DNA of 51,468 nucleotides from Flavobacteriaceae bacterium CP2B (lineage in GTDB: Bacteria; Bacteroidota; Bacteroidia; Flavobacteriales; Flavobacteriaceae). Location of the stretch: contig LXTR01000032.1 of the NCBI GenBank assembly GCA_001683825.1, positions 1-51,468 on the forward strand, written 5' to 3'. Shown piece after piece: positions 36,144 through 45,896 of the stretch (its first letter is position 1; each line of letters opens with the position of its first letter). The position numbers were made by a program, and so were the translations under genes. The notes under the pieces were generated by a model. That model ran no database searches. It saw only the letters and a program-made list of their open reading frames with translations, and had not been told where the DNA came from.

Positions 36144-36908
36144 TCAGGCATCAATTTCTACAAGGATGGGGCAATGGTCGCTATGTTTGGCCTCGGGAAG
36201 GATGACCGAGCGTTTGAGCCGGGATTCCAGGGGTTCGCTCACCATCCCGTAATCCAGGCGCCAGCCCTTGTTTTTTGCCCTGGAATTGGCCCTGTAACTC
36301 CACCAGGTATAGTGATCGGGTTCCTGGTTGAAGTAACGGAAGCTGTCTATGAAACCGCTCTCAATGAAATTACCGATCCATTCGCGCTCCACGGGCAAAA
36401 ATCCGGATACATTCTTATTGCGCACCGGGTCGTGTATGTCTATGGGCCGGTGGCAGATATTGTAATCGCCCAGGATCACCAGGCGGGGGTATTCTTTTCG
36501 CAACTGGTCTATATATTTTTGAAAATCGGCCATGTACTGCAATTTATGGTCCAAACGTGCAATATTGGTACCCGAAGGCAGGTAAAGGCTCATCACGGAT
36601 ACCCCGTTAAAATCGGCCCTGAGGTTCCGTCCTTCCACATCCATATATTCGATCCCCGTGCCGAACTCCACATGGTCGGGCCTTGTTTTGGAGAGTACCG
36701 CCACCCCGCTATAGCCTTTTTTTTGAGCGCTGAACCAATAATGGTACGGATATCCCGCCGCTTCGAAGCGCTGGAGTTCCAGTTGGTCTTCCATGGCCTT
36801 GATCTCCTGCAGGCAAACCACATCTGCCTTAACGGTTTCCAGCCAACTCAAAAAGCCTTTGTTCACTGCGGCACGGATGCCGTTTACATTGTATGATACA
36901 ATCTTCAA
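36144..36908 (-). CDS. xth: Exodeoxyribonuclease III
   Basis: The 255-residue start at TTG (36908, giving KIVSYNVNGIRAA) matches the usual ExoIII beginning and length; the upstream ATG adds 35 residues without family similarity. Catalytic motifs are complete: NVNGIRAA (Asn), VVCLQEIKA (metal Glu), GDYNICH (Asp/Asn pair) and SDHCPILVEID (Asp-His). The enzyme cuts DNA at abasic sites and digests 3' ends of duplex DNA in base-excision repair in the cytoplasm. The TTG start is inferred from alignment. Confidence 0.9.
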   Translation of the reverse strand: MKIVSYNVNGIRAAVNKGFLSWLETVKADVVCLQEIKAMEDQLELQRFEAAGYPYHYWFSAQKKGYSGVAVLSKTRPDHVEFGTGIEYMDVEGRNLRADFNGVSVMSLYLPSGTNIARLDHKLQYMADFQKYIDQLRKEYPRLVILGDYNICHRPIDIHDPVRNKNVSGFLPVEREWIGNFIESGFIDSFRYFNQEPDHYTWWSYRANSRAKNKGWRLDYGMVSEPLESRLKRSVILPEAKHSDHCPILVEIDA

Positions 36909-37023
36909 ATCCGGAATATTTCCACAAAAATAGGAATGTTTGCCGCACCCGGAAAGTTTTTGGACACGATGTTCGCCAGGCAACCCAGGGCCGGTCCGTA
37001 TAGAAAAGGCCAACCAACTTCGC

Positions 37024-37031
37024 TACCTTTG
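37024..37031 (+). promoter_or_regulatory. Candidate -7 box for the outer-membrane protein/TonB receptor pair
   Basis: TACCTTTG fits TAnnTTTG exactly, 47 bases before the ATG at 37079. No TTTG at the expected -33 distance. Confidence 0.4.
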
Positions 37032-37078
37032 GACTTTGGAACGCTAATTGTATATACCAAAAAAGCAAACCAAAGATC

Positions 37079-37594
37079 ATGAAAAATCTCACTTTCCTGC
37101 TCCTGTTTTGCGGATTCCTGGCCAATGCCCAGGCGTATCCCCGGTTTGACACCCAGCAGGAACTCAAATTCAATATCGGCCATTTCCTGGCCACCGGCAC
37201 CGTAGATTTCTCCTATGAATACTTCCTGGGCGAAGATACCAGTTTAGGGGGCACGGTCTATCTTGACAATGATGGGCTGGATTACAACGGGAACTTTGGC
37301 ATAGGGCCCAATTTCAGGGCCTACTTTGGATACGGCCCCCGATCCGGTTTTTTCGCCGAGGCTTTCGGCCTGTATTACACCGGGGAAGAGGATACCCAGG
37401 ATGCCGTGCTGGGGCGGCGGAACCAGGATTACAATACCCTGGCCCTTGGCCTGGGTATCGGCAACAAATGGGTTACCCGAAGCGAGCGGTTTTCCCTGGA
37501 GGTATTCGGGGGGTTCGGAAGGAACATTAACCCGGAAGCCTTCCAGGAAACCTTCATGTACCGGGCTGGTCTTGCTTTAGGATTCAGGTTTTAA
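37079..37594 (+). CDS. Small outer-membrane beta-barrel protein (DUF3575-like)
   Basis: The 171-residue protein has a signal peptide (to NAQA) and alternating amphipathic strands with many Gly/Tyr/Phe, ending AGLALGFRF, where the terminal Phe is the outer-membrane insertion signal. The eight-strand size fits OmpA/OmpW-like barrels, and the spacing resembles DUF3575. No function is assigned. A TonB receptor gene starts 18 bases downstream on the same strand, so the two are probably one operon. Confidence 0.75.
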   Translation: MKNLTFLLLFCGFLANAQAYPRFDTQQELKFNIGHFLATGTVDFSYEYFLGEDTSLGGTVYLDNDGLDYNGNFGIGPNFRAYFGYGPRSGFFAEAFGLYYTGEEDTQDAVLGRRNQDYNTLALGLGIGNKWVTRSERFSLEVFGGFGRNINPEAFQETFMYRAGLALGFRF

Positions 37595-37612
37595 TCCTTA
37601 CTTTTGAGCGGT

Positions 37613-39685
37613 ATGAAGCAAACATACCTTTGCCTGCTCCTTGGACTGGCGGCTTTTTGGGTTCCTGCCCAGGAAAAAGTGCAGGATTCCATCACCTACC
37701 TGGAAGAGGTTATCCTTTATGACCCTGCCAAAAAACCCATGGCTACGGGTATAACGGTATCCAGCATTATTGGTCCGGAAGTCTTTCGCAACTACAGCCC
37801 CGTAGACCTGCCGGCTTCCCTGAACCAGATATCAGGCGTTTATGTGCTCTCGGGGGCGCTAAACACCAACCGCATTACCATACGGGGGGTTGGGGCCCGG
37901 ACCCCTTTTGGAACGGATAAGCTCCGACTGTACTACCACAACATCCCGGTAACCGACGGAACGGGATTTTCCACTCTGGAGGCTTTTGATCTTGAGAACC
38001 TCTTCACCATGGAGGTGATCAAAGGACCCAAGGGCAGTGCATTCGGTGCCAACCTGGGGGGAACCATATTACTGCAACCCAAAAGCCCGGCCCCGGGTAC
38101 CACTTCGCTGAGTAACAGTCTTACCCTGGGGTCCTATGGCCTGTTTAAGGACAACCTCGGGTTTTCACATGACGACGGGGCCTTCAGTATGGAATTGCAC
38201 TACAACCATATGGACCTGGAAGGCTACCGGGAAAACAGCCGGTTTGACCGGGATGCCATCCTGCTCACCACCACGCATACGCTTGGCAAAGCCAGCACCC
38301 TCGGCCTGTTGGTCAACCATATCAATTACACCGCCCAGATCCCCAGTTCCCTGGGCCGTACCGCATTTGAAGAAGACCCGTCACAGGCGGCCTTTACCTG
38401 GGCCCAGGCCCAGGGGTTCGAAGCCAACCGCTATACCCTGCTGGGCCTGAACCATTCCCTGGAGATCCACAAAAACCTCAGCAACCAAAGCAGCGTCTTC
38501 TACAGCTACCTGGACCATTATGAACCCCGGCCCTTCAATATCCTGGACGAATTCACCAACGCCTATGGGTTCCGCACCGTATTTGAAGGCACCTATGGCA
38601 CCGCCGAAACAAAGCCGGGATATACCCTGGGGGCAGAACTCTTTAAGGATGAATACCATTGGGGGACCTTTGAAAACCTGTATGAAGAAAATGATGGCAA
38701 TGGCAGCCTGCAAGGCGATGCGTTAAGCGACAACCGGGAATTCCGCCGGCAGTTTTTTGCCTTTGGCACCTTTGAAATGGCGCTGGCCCCCTCCTTTACA
38801 GCACAACTGGCGCTTACCCTGAACAAAACCAATTACGATTTCAGGGACCTTTTCAATACCGGGGCTGGCAATCGTTCCGCGAGCAGGAGTTTTGACCCCA
38901 TTCTCCTCCCCAGCCTGGACCTCGAATACCGCTACAACCAATCTTTACGTTTTCATGGCAATATCAGCCGGGGCTTTTCAAACCCCAGCCTGGAAGAAAC
39001 GCTTACCCCCGATGGGGTCATCAACCCCGATATCGAACAGGAAAAGGGGATCAGCTATGAGCTGGGGACGGTAGTCACTAAAAAGAAATGGGCGCTTTCG
39101 ACCACTTTTTACCGCATGGATATCAGGAACCTCCTGGTGGCGGAACGGGTGGGGCAGGACCAGTTTATCGGCAGGAATGCCGGCAAGACAAGGCACCAGG
39201 GGTTGGAACTGGACGCCAGTATGGTGGTTGCCCTTGGAACAAAGACCACCCTTTCGCCTTTCCTCAGCTATACCTTTAGTGACCATGCCTTTGCCAGGTT
39301 TATCGATGGTGACAACGATTATTCCGGGAACCCTCTCACAGGCGTCCCTAAGCACCGTTTCAATGCCGGTTGGCGGTTAGAACACGCCAGGGCTTTTTAC
39401 TGGAGCCTGAGCGCGCAACATGTGGGGGCCATCCCGCTAACCGATGCCAACAGCTTGCAAAGCGACGCCTTTACACTGCTGAATTCCCGCATGGGATACC
39501 GAAGAAAGATAGGAAGCGCCCTCAGCCTGGGAGTAGATGCGGGGATCAACAACCTGACGGACACCCGTTACGCCTCATCGGTATTGATCAATGCGGTGGG
39601 GTTCGGGGGGTCTGAGCCCAGGTATTATTACCCTGGAAACGACCGCAACCTGTATGCCGGTTTGGAATTGAGGTACGAATGGTAA
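37613..39685 (+). CDS. TonB-dependent outer-membrane receptor (FecA/siderophore-like)
   Basis: The 690-residue protein from the ATG at 37613 (an in-frame TTG nine bases upstream is less likely) has a signal peptide ending WVPAQ. It lacks the carboxypeptidase-regulatory N-domain of the larger receptors here. The plug holds RITIRGVGARTPFGTDKLR and MEVIKGPKGSAFGANLGGTI, and the barrel closes with YAGLELRYEW. The short form resembles siderophore or vitamin receptors (FecA, BtuB). The end lies three bases from the end of the convergent glyS gene. Confidence 0.9.
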   Translation: MKQTYLCLLLGLAAFWVPAQEKVQDSITYLEEVILYDPAKKPMATGITVSSIIGPEVFRNYSPVDLPASLNQISGVYVLSGALNTNRITIRGVGARTPFGTDKLRLYYHNIPVTDGTGFSTLEAFDLENLFTMEVIKGPKGSAFGANLGGTILLQPKSPAPGTTSLSNSLTLGSYGLFKDNLGFSHDDGAFSMELHYNHMDLEGYRENSRFDRDAILLTTTHTLGKASTLGLLVNHINYTAQIPSSLGRTAFEEDPSQAAFTWAQAQGFEANRYTLLGLNHSLEIHKNLSNQSSVFYSYLDHYEPRPFNILDEFTNAYGFRTVFEGTYGTAETKPGYTLGAELFKDEYHWGTFENLYEENDGNGSLQGDALSDNREFRRQFFAFGTFEMALAPSFTAQLALTLNKTNYDFRDLFNTGAGNRSASRSFDPILLPSLDLEYRYNQSLRFHGNISRGFSNPSLEETLTPDGVINPDIEQEKGISYELGTVVTKKKWALSTTFYRMDIRNLLVAERVGQDQFIGRNAGKTRHQGLELDASMVVALGTKTTLSPFLSYTFSDHAFARFIDGDNDYSGNPLTGVPKHRFNAGWRLEHARAFYWSLSAQHVGAIPLTDANSLQSDAFTLLNSRMGYRRKIGSALSLGVDAGINNLTDTRYASSVLINAVGFGGSEPRYYYPGNDRNLYAGLELRYEW

Positions 39686-39688
39686 TGG

Positions 39689-41233
39689 CTAGGCCATCTT
39701 TTTGAGCCAATACTTCATGTCTACCTCCAGCGATACCTTCTCCCGGATCGTGGCAACCGGAATCCTTATTTGCTCCATGGAATCGCGGTACCTCAAGGTT
39801 ACCGTATCGTCTTCCAGGGTCTGGTGGTCTACTGTGATACACAGCGGAGTGCCTGCGGCATCCTGCCTGCGGTAACGCCGGCCAACAGCATCCTTTTCGT
39901 CATATGCGATGTTGTAATCCCATTTGAGCTCATCGTAGATCTTCATAGCCACTTCCGGCAGGCCATCCTTCTTCACGAGGGGCAATACCGCAGCCTTGGT
40001 CGGGGCCAGCACCGGGGGGATCTTCAAAACCGTACGGCTGGTTCCGTTGTCCAATTCCTCTTCCTGCAGCGAGTTCGAAAATACGGCCAGGAACATACGG
40101 TCTAACCCAATGGAGGTTTCCACCACGTAAGGCACGTAATGTTCATTGGTGTCCGGGTCAAAATACTGCAGTTTTTTTCCGGAGTACTTTTCATGGTTCC
40201 CCAGGTCAAAATCCGTACGCGAATGGATGCCTTCCAGTTCCTTGAAGCCAAAGGGAAAACGGAACTCTATATCGGCGGCGGCATCGGCATAATGGGCGAG
40301 TTTCTCGTGGTCGTGGAAGCGGTAGTTTTCCGGGCCCATCCCCATAGACAGGTGCCATTTCATGCGGGTTTCCTTCCATTGTTCGTACCATTCCTTCTGG
40401 GTGCCGGGGCGGATGAAGAACTGCATTTCCATCTGTTCAAACTCCCGCATGCGAAAGATGAACTGCCGGGCCACAATCTCATTCCGGAACGCCTTACCCA
40501 CCTGGGCGATCCCGAAAGGGATCTTCATGCGGCCCGTTTTCTGCACATTCAGGAAGTTCACAAAAATCCCCTGGGCGGTTTCGGGACGCAGGTAGAGGTC
40601 CATAGCAGTGTCTGCCGTGGCCCCGAGCTTGGTGCCGAACATCAGGTTAAACTGTTTCACATCCGTCCAGTTCCGGGATCCCGATACCGGGCAAGCGATT
40701 TCCAGTTCTTCGATAAGCAGTTTCACATCGGCCAGGTCCTCCTTTTCAAGCGACTTGCCAAGGCGTTTCAGGATGGCCCCGGCCTGTTCCATGTACCCGA
40801 TCACCCGGGCGTTGGTGGCCAGGAATTGCTCTTTGTCAAAGGTTTCGCCAAAACGCTTGGCAGCCTTCTCCACTTCCTTGTCTATTTTGGCCTCTATCCT
40901 GGCTACATGATCTTCGACCAATACATCGGCCCTATAGCGTTTCTTACTGTCTTTGTTGTCTATCAAAGGGTCGTTAAAGGCATCGATATGGCCGGAAGCC
41001 TTCCAGGTAGTCGGGTGCATGAAGATGGCGGCATCAAGGCCCACAATGTTCTCGTGCAATTGCACCATGGCCTTCCACCAATATTCCCGTATATTGTTCT
41101 TTAATTCAACCCCGTTCTGGGCGTAGTCGTAAACGGCGCTTAGCCCGTCATAAATTTCGCTCGACTGAAATACATAGCCGTATTCCTTGGCGTGGGCTAT
41201 GACCTTCTTAAAATCGTCTTCTTGTTTTGCCAT
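39689..41233 (-). CDS. glyS: Glycyl-tRNA synthetase (alpha2, class II)
   Basis: The 514-residue single-chain type charges tRNA-Gly with glycine. Class II motifs are visible: motif 2-like GIAQVGKAFRNEI with REFEQMEMQFF, the DLYLRPETAQGIFVNF substrate loop, motif 3 in VVETSIGLDRMFLAV, and the C-terminal anticodon-binding domain (about 400-514). This is the eukaryote-like dimer form used by Bacteroidota and Firmicutes-related groups, not the alpha2beta2 E. coli type. Length is normal. Confidence 0.97.
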   Translation of the reverse strand: MAKQEDDFKKVIAHAKEYGYVFQSSEIYDGLSAVYDYAQNGVELKNNIREYWWKAMVQLHENIVGLDAAIFMHPTTWKASGHIDAFNDPLIDNKDSKKRYRADVLVEDHVARIEAKIDKEVEKAAKRFGETFDKEQFLATNARVIGYMEQAGAILKRLGKSLEKEDLADVKLLIEELEIACPVSGSRNWTDVKQFNLMFGTKLGATADTAMDLYLRPETAQGIFVNFLNVQKTGRMKIPFGIAQVGKAFRNEIVARQFIFRMREFEQMEMQFFIRPGTQKEWYEQWKETRMKWHLSMGMGPENYRFHDHEKLAHYADAAADIEFRFPFGFKELEGIHSRTDFDLGNHEKYSGKKLQYFDPDTNEHYVPYVVETSIGLDRMFLAVFSNSLQEEELDNGTSRTVLKIPPVLAPTKAAVLPLVKKDGLPEVAMKIYDELKWDYNIAYDEKDAVGRRYRRQDAAGTPLCITVDHQTLEDDTVTLRYRDSMEQIRIPVATIREKVSLEVDMKYWLKKMA

Positions 41234-41270
41234 TGGGCAAAAATAGTGGTTTAGCCCAGAAATCTGACTA

Positions 41271-42167
41271 TTATTTCAACTGAAATTCGGAGCTGGTAAG
41301 GAGTTTTTCGTCTTCAAATACATTCAGGGTATAGGTGCCTTCAGCCAGGCTCCCCTCCGGAATAGTGATAAAATCGCAAACCACCATATCCTCGCCCATA
41401 AAAAGGAGCTCCACCCGCTTGCTGTAGATATTGCCACTGACGGAAATGATATTGGCATTGTCTTCGATGACGTTCATATTGGGGCCGAGGAACTGGAAAT
41501 AAAGGATACGTTCCTCACTCCGGGTGTTGGGGTTGCCCATAATGGTCACACATCCCCTGAGTTTTTCGATGGTGGAGGCCTTGTTGGTCTTGATGGGGCG
41601 ACTGCTCCTAAGGCGGAAGCCGCTTCCTTCGGCTCCTTCGAGTTTCAGGTAACTCTTGGTGCGCAATTCTTTGCTGAGCTCCCTGTTTTTCTCCCGCAGC
41701 AGGGCTTCCGCTTCGGCAAGGGTCTGGCTCCTGCCTCGGAGGTCCTCAATCATCTTGCGGGTTTCTTCATATTTTTCTGAAAGCAGCAAATTGTTGTACC
41801 GCAGAAAATTGTTCTTAAGCTTCAGGCTGTCAAACTTGGCCTCCAGAATGCGTAGTTCCTTCTTATCTTCACGCAGTTTGCCCACGGTAAAATTCAACCG
41901 CCCCACTGAATCGAGGAGTTGTTGAACCCGGTACCTGGAATCCTGCAATTCAATTTCATTGACCTCATTCAATGCCGACAACCGGTCTACCTCGGTTTTC
42001 ATCAGGGTAAGGTCCTTGACGAGCAGGTTGCGCTCGTCCTCCAGAAAACCGATCTGAGCTTTGGATTGGGCATAACTGTAATAAAAGGCAATCAAGATCC
42101 CCAAAATTACAGCAACCAAGGCAGCAAGGATGATTTTATAATTGAATTTGGTATCTTGAAAATTCAT
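41271..42167 (-). CDS. Membrane-anchored coiled-coil protein of unknown function
   Basis: The 298-residue protein has one N-terminal membrane helix (KIILAALVAVILGILIAFYY), a long coiled coil (about 35-175, heptads with Leu and Glu/Lys), and a C-terminal beta domain (about 200-298) with CVTIMGNPNTRSEERILYFQ and GTYTLNVFEDEKL. Comparable proteins occur in Flavobacteriia, sometimes misnamed chromosome-partitioning proteins. The topology places the beta domain in the periplasm. It lies 37 bases upstream of glyS on the same strand. Confidence 0.75.
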   Translation of the reverse strand: MNFQDTKFNYKIILAALVAVILGILIAFYYSYAQSKAQIGFLEDERNLLVKDLTLMKTEVDRLSALNEVNEIELQDSRYRVQQLLDSVGRLNFTVGKLREDKKELRILEAKFDSLKLKNNFLRYNNLLLSEKYEETRKMIEDLRGRSQTLAEAEALLREKNRELSKELRTKSYLKLEGAEGSGFRLRSSRPIKTNKASTIEKLRGCVTIMGNPNTRSEERILYFQFLGPNMNVIEDNANIISVSGNIYSKRVELLFMGEDMVVCDFITIPEGSLAEGTYTLNVFEDEKLLTSSEFQLK

Positions 42168-42212
42168 TCAGACAGGGGCTATGTTATAAGTAGGTTTTAG
42201 AATCAAGATCAG

Positions 42213-42917
42213 TTGATTACCAAGCTAACAAATATATTAAATGATATCAACACGGTTCTTTTGCCAAGGCCGTGTTTTGGATGTAATGCGCGATTATATC
42301 GGGGAGAGCAATTCCTCTGTACAGTTTGTCGGAACCAAATGCCTCTTACCGAGTACAACTTCAACGAGGAAAATGCAGTTGATCGTATTTTTTATGGCCG
42401 GATTATCGTTAAAAAGGCCGCTTCCTTCCTTTTTTTTACCGAAGAAGGCATTGTAAAAAACCTTATTCACTACCTGAAATACCGCAACCAACCAGACATC
42501 GGAAGCTTCCTGGGCGACTGGTGGGGAGGCTTGTTACGTGGTGAAAACAGCCTTGCCGGCCGCATAGACTGTGTCATCCCGGTACCCCTGCACCCGGCTA
42601 AACAAAAACAGCGGGGGTATAACCAGGTAAGCTTGTTTGGGCAACGCCTGGCTGTGCAGTGGCAGGTACCCTTCCTGGAATCGGCACTCCGGAAGACGTC
42701 GAACAGCAAGACACAAACGCGTAAGGACCGATGGTACCGCTGGCAGGGAAGCAGCGAGCTATATACGCTTCCCGATCCCGGCCTGATACGCGGAAAACGG
42801 GTGCTGCTGGTAGACGATGTCCTGACGACGGGGGCAACGCTGGAAGCCTGCGCTAAAGCCCTGCAACAGGCAGAGGGAGTGACGGTTTATGTGGCCACCA
42901 TGGCCGTGGTCCCCTGA
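42213..42917 (+). CDS. comF: ComF-family phosphoribosyltransferase-like protein
   Basis: The 234-residue protein has an N-terminal zinc ribbon (CFGCNARLYRGEQFLCTVC) and a C-terminal type I phosphoribosyltransferase domain with VIPVPLHPAKQKQRGYNQ and the PRPP loop VLLVDDVLTTGAT. ComF acts in DNA uptake or processing of single-stranded DNA during natural competence; the gene is near-universal and its exact reaction is unsettled. Translation probably begins at TTG (42213), as no in-frame ATG precedes the zinc ribbon and a stop lies just upstream. Confidence 0.9.
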   Translation: MITKLTNILNDINTVLLPRPCFGCNARLYRGEQFLCTVCRNQMPLTEYNFNEENAVDRIFYGRIIVKKAASFLFFTEEGIVKNLIHYLKYRNQPDIGSFLGDWWGGLLRGENSLAGRIDCVIPVPLHPAKQKQRGYNQVSLFGQRLAVQWQVPFLESALRKTSNSKTQTRKDRWYRWQGSSELYTLPDPGLIRGKRVLLVDDVLTTGATLEACAKALQQAEGVTVYVATMAVVP

Positions 42918-42966
42918 TTTTATTGTTCTGCAAATTAATCGTTTCTTTGCGCAATAGACCCGAATA

Positions 42967-44586
42967 ATGGCCCTGTTACAACGACTTTTCTCCTGTGTTT
43001 TCCTTATCCTGGCCATCTTTTCCCTCTGGCAGTGCGCAAGGCGTGGCAGCCCCACGGGCGGCCCCAAGGATGAGCAGGGGCCGGTCCTCCTGAGTGCCGA
43101 CCCCCCCAATTTTACCACCGGTTTCAAGGCGAAAAGGATCCGCCTGTATTTTGATGAATACATCAAGCTCGATGATATCCAAAGCCAACTGATCGTCTCA
43201 CCCCCCCTGAAGAATGTCCCGGAGATTACGCCCCAGGGGGGCACCAGCAAATATGTACAGGTGATCCTGAAAGACACTTTGGCGGAAAACACCACCTATA
43301 CCTTGAATTTTGGGCAAAGTATCGTAGACAACAACGAAGGGAACCCCAACGACTTTCTCACCTATGTGTTTTCGACCGGGGATTATATAGACTCCCTCAT
43401 GGTGGCAGGGGTGGTAAAGGATGCCTTTAACAAAGAAGCAGATGAGTTTATCAGCGTAATGCTCTACGAGATCGACTCTGCCTTTACCGATTCTGTCATC
43501 TATAAAAAGCCGCCCAATTATATTACGAATACGCTTGACAGCACCACTATCTTCCGGCTCCGGTACCTGAAGGAAGGAAAATACGCCTTGGTGGCCATCA
43601 AAGACAAGTCAAAAAACAACCTCTTTGACCCCCTATCCGACAAGATTGGATTTACCAGGGATACGGTAGTGCTTCCCACGGATAGCACGTACCTGCTCTC
43701 CCTTTTCAGGGAAATCCCTGACTACAGGGCGGTCACCCCGTCACTGGCTGCCGCCAACCGTATAATTTTCGGGTACTACGGGCCAGGAGAAGGCATAAAG
43801 GTAGCACCCATTACCCCCCTACCCGACACGGTCCGGACCCTGGTGGCACGGGAACCCGGAAAAGACACCCTTAATTTTTGGTTCACCCCGTTTACAACAG
43901 ACTCCATCAACTTCGAGGTATCCAATGACCGGCTTATGAAACGCGACACCTTCACCGTAAAAATGCGAAAGCTGGTGGCCGATACCCTGCTCATCAATGC
44001 CAGCCACCGAAGTTCCATCAACTTCCAGGACACCTTTTACCTGGGTGCAAACATCCCCATCCAAAAAATTGACACTTCCAAAATCGGCCTCATGGACAGG
44101 GACTCTGTCCCGCTGCCCTACGAAGGGCGCTGGGATACGCTTTCTAACCGCTATTTCCTGCATTTCGAAAAGGAACCCCAGCAAGGCTACTTTATAGACC
44201 TTTTGCCGCAGGCCATCACTGATTTTTTTGGTAACACCAATGACTCCATTACCTACCGCCTTTCTACCGGCGGTTATGCCGATTTTGGCAACCTTCGTAT
44301 GGTGTTGGAAGGAACCCAGCAATATCCCTTGATTGTGCAACTGACCAATGAAAAAGGGGTTACTCAAAGGGAAATCTACGCCACCAGGCCCGGCCAACTC
44401 GAATTTCTTACCCTCCCTCCTGCCAAATACCTGGTGCGGCTGATCTTCGACACCAATGGCAACGGGCAATGGGACACGGGCAGCTATCTGGAAGCAAGGC
44501 AACCCGAGCGCGTACTGTATTATCCCCAAACCATAGAAGTGCGGGCCAATTGGGAACTGGAGCAAACCTTTACGGTGCCAGAGTAA
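42967..44586 (+). CDS. Lipoprotein with N-terminal SbsA-type Ig-like domain
   Basis: The 539-residue protein has lipobox SLWQC and the family start ARRGSPTGGPKDEQGP. The N-terminal Ig-like domain (about 35-140) shows KAKRIRLYFDEYIKL and NTTYTLNFGQSIVDNNEGN; more beta-sandwich repeats follow, ending with an incarboxylation-like DTNGNGQWDTGSYL segment. The family is conserved in Bacteroidota without known function and is thought to be an envelope lipoprotein. It sits 49 bases behind comF. Its end overlaps the end of the convergent nitrilase gene by 17 bases. Confidence 0.85.
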   Translation: MALLQRLFSCVFLILAIFSLWQCARRGSPTGGPKDEQGPVLLSADPPNFTTGFKAKRIRLYFDEYIKLDDIQSQLIVSPPLKNVPEITPQGGTSKYVQVILKDTLAENTTYTLNFGQSIVDNNEGNPNDFLTYVFSTGDYIDSLMVAGVVKDAFNKEADEFISVMLYEIDSAFTDSVIYKKPPNYITNTLDSTTIFRLRYLKEGKYALVAIKDKSKNNLFDPLSDKIGFTRDTVVLPTDSTYLLSLFREIPDYRAVTPSLAAANRIIFGYYGPGEGIKVAPITPLPDTVRTLVAREPGKDTLNFWFTPFTTDSINFEVSNDRLMKRDTFTVKMRKLVADTLLINASHRSSINFQDTFYLGANIPIQKIDTSKIGLMDRDSVPLPYEGRWDTLSNRYFLHFEKEPQQGYFIDLLPQAITDFFGNTNDSITYRLSTGGYADFGNLRMVLEGTQQYPLIVQLTNEKGVTQREIYATRPGQLEFLTLPPAKYLVRLIFDTNGNGQWDTGSYLEARQPERVLYYPQTIEVRANWELEQTFTVPE

Positions 44587-45349
44587 AAGTATCCCTGTCA
44601 TCCAGGAATTTCAGGGATTCCCGTGTTTTCTGCAAATGTGACTTGCAGAGGGTTGCGTGCAGCTGTCCCGCTTCTTCTGAATAGACCATGGTATTCCCCA
44701 GGCAGTCATATACGGCTGAATGCCCTGAATATGCATGCTCGTTGGCATCGGTCCCCACACGGTTTACCCCTGCGCAATAGGCCATGTTTTCAATAGCCCT
44801 GGCCTTTAGCAAGGTGTCCCAGGCCTGAACCCGGGGAGCTGGCCAGTTGGCCACAAAAAGCAGCAGGTCATACCCTTCCGTATTACGGCTCCAGACCGGG
44901 AACCTTAGGTCATAACAAATAAGGGGGCATATCCGGAAACCCCGGTATTCCACCACCAGTTTCTCCCTGCCTGCGGTGTAGACCTTGTCCTCCCCCGCCA
45001 GGGTAAACGTATGCCTTTTGTCATAGTACCTGGTCTCGCCTTCGGGGGTTACAAAAAAGAGCCGGTTAAAAAACCGGGAGCCTTCCCGGAACGCAATGCT
45101 ACCGCAGAGGGCAGCCTTGTACCGGGCTGCTGCCTCCTGCATCCATCGCAACGTTTTGGCCCCCTCCCCGGCCGCTATGTTCCCCGGGGTCATGGTGAAT
45201 CCGGTGGTGAACATCTCCGGGAGTATCACCAGGTCTGTGGTATCGGGAACGAGCGCCAGGCTTTGGGAAAAGGTTGTTCGGTTGGCTTCAGGTTGTTCCC
45301 AGGCCAGTGGCGCCTGGATGAGTGTTATTTGTAGTTCTTCCGCCATCAT
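44570..45349 (-). CDS. Nitrilase-superfamily amidase (omega-amidase/YafV-like)
   Basis: The 259-residue protein from the ATG at 45349 (a second ATG follows directly) has the nitrilase Glu-Lys-Cys triad: Glu in LVILPEMFTTGF, Lys in RYYDKRHTF and Cys in PLICYDLRFPVWSR. The following WPAPRVQAWDTLLKARAIENM and GVNRVGTD segments are typical of omega-amidases (YafV, Nit2), which clear alpha-ketoglutaramate or ketosuccinamate left by transamination. It begins one base after the ankyrin gene's stop, so the two are translationally coupled. Confidence 0.88.
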   Translation of the reverse strand: MMAEELQITLIQAPLAWEQPEANRTTFSQSLALVPDTTDLVILPEMFTTGFTMTPGNIAAGEGAKTLRWMQEAAARYKAALCGSIAFREGSRFFNRLFFVTPEGETRYYDKRHTFTLAGEDKVYTAGREKLVVEYRGFRICPLICYDLRFPVWSRNTEGYDLLLFVANWPAPRVQAWDTLLKARAIENMAYCAGVNRVGTDANEHAYSGHSAVYDCLGNTMVYSEEAGQLHATLCKSHLQKTRESLKFLDDRDTFTLAP

Positions 45350-45350
45350 A

Positions 45351-45818
45351 TCAAGATTTTTCCAATAGGGCCACCAGGTTTTGTAGTCCCAGCATCCGTG
45401 CATGGTCCAGGGCGGTATGTCCCCGCGCGTCCCGGGCCGTTAGGTCGGCTCCTTCGTCCATAAGCAGGCGTGCGATCTCTTCCCGGTTAAAGGTGATGGC
45501 AAAAATAAGGCAGGTGGCCCCCATGGCATTCCGGGCATCCACATCGGCCCCCGCCCTGATCAACTGCCGTGCTATGGCATCATACCCTTTAAAACAAACC
45601 CCCATAAGGGCGGTATTGCCAGAGGCATCCTTCATATCCACATCCGCACCTTGCTCTAGTAACAAGGCCACAATTTCGGCCTGGTTGTAATACGCGGCCA
45701 GGATCAACGGGGTAGACCCCCGGTGGTCACGTATTCTGACCCAACCGGGATGGGCCTCCAGCATGGTACGAACTGATTGAAGCCCACCCTTCCGAATCTC
45801 ATCAAAAAATTCTTCCAT
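45351..45818 (-). CDS. Ankyrin-repeat protein
   Basis: The 155-residue protein has four or so ankyrin repeats with the usual TPLHLAA-type helix starts (STPLILAAYYNQAEIVALLLE, NTALMGVCFKGYDAIARQLI, ATCLIFAITFNREEIARLLM, HTALDHARMLGLQNLVALLE), each followed by a GADVDMKD or GADLTARD turn. No signal peptide, so probably cytoplasmic. It presumably binds a partner protein; coupling to the nitrilase gene (one base apart) suggests joint expression. Confidence 0.88.
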   Translation of the reverse strand: MEEFFDEIRKGGLQSVRTMLEAHPGWVRIRDHRGSTPLILAAYYNQAEIVALLLEQGADVDMKDASGNTALMGVCFKGYDAIARQLIRAGADVDARNAMGATCLIFAITFNREEIARLLMDEGADLTARDARGHTALDHARMLGLQNLVALLEKS

Positions 45819-45896
45819 ACGATCTAAAATACAAAATTAAGGAAGCCAACGTTAGTCCTTGCACTTCTTCCCCTGATTTCACTACAAAGAAGACGA

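Noticed and set aside
41238-41245. TATTTTTG before glyS as a -7 promoter box
   Set aside because: It lies four bases from the ATG and would leave essentially no leader; A/T-rich chance match is likely.
45844-45854. AGCCAACGTTA near 45,850 as a cassette recombination core
   Set aside because: No inverted partner or second copy close by; single short match.
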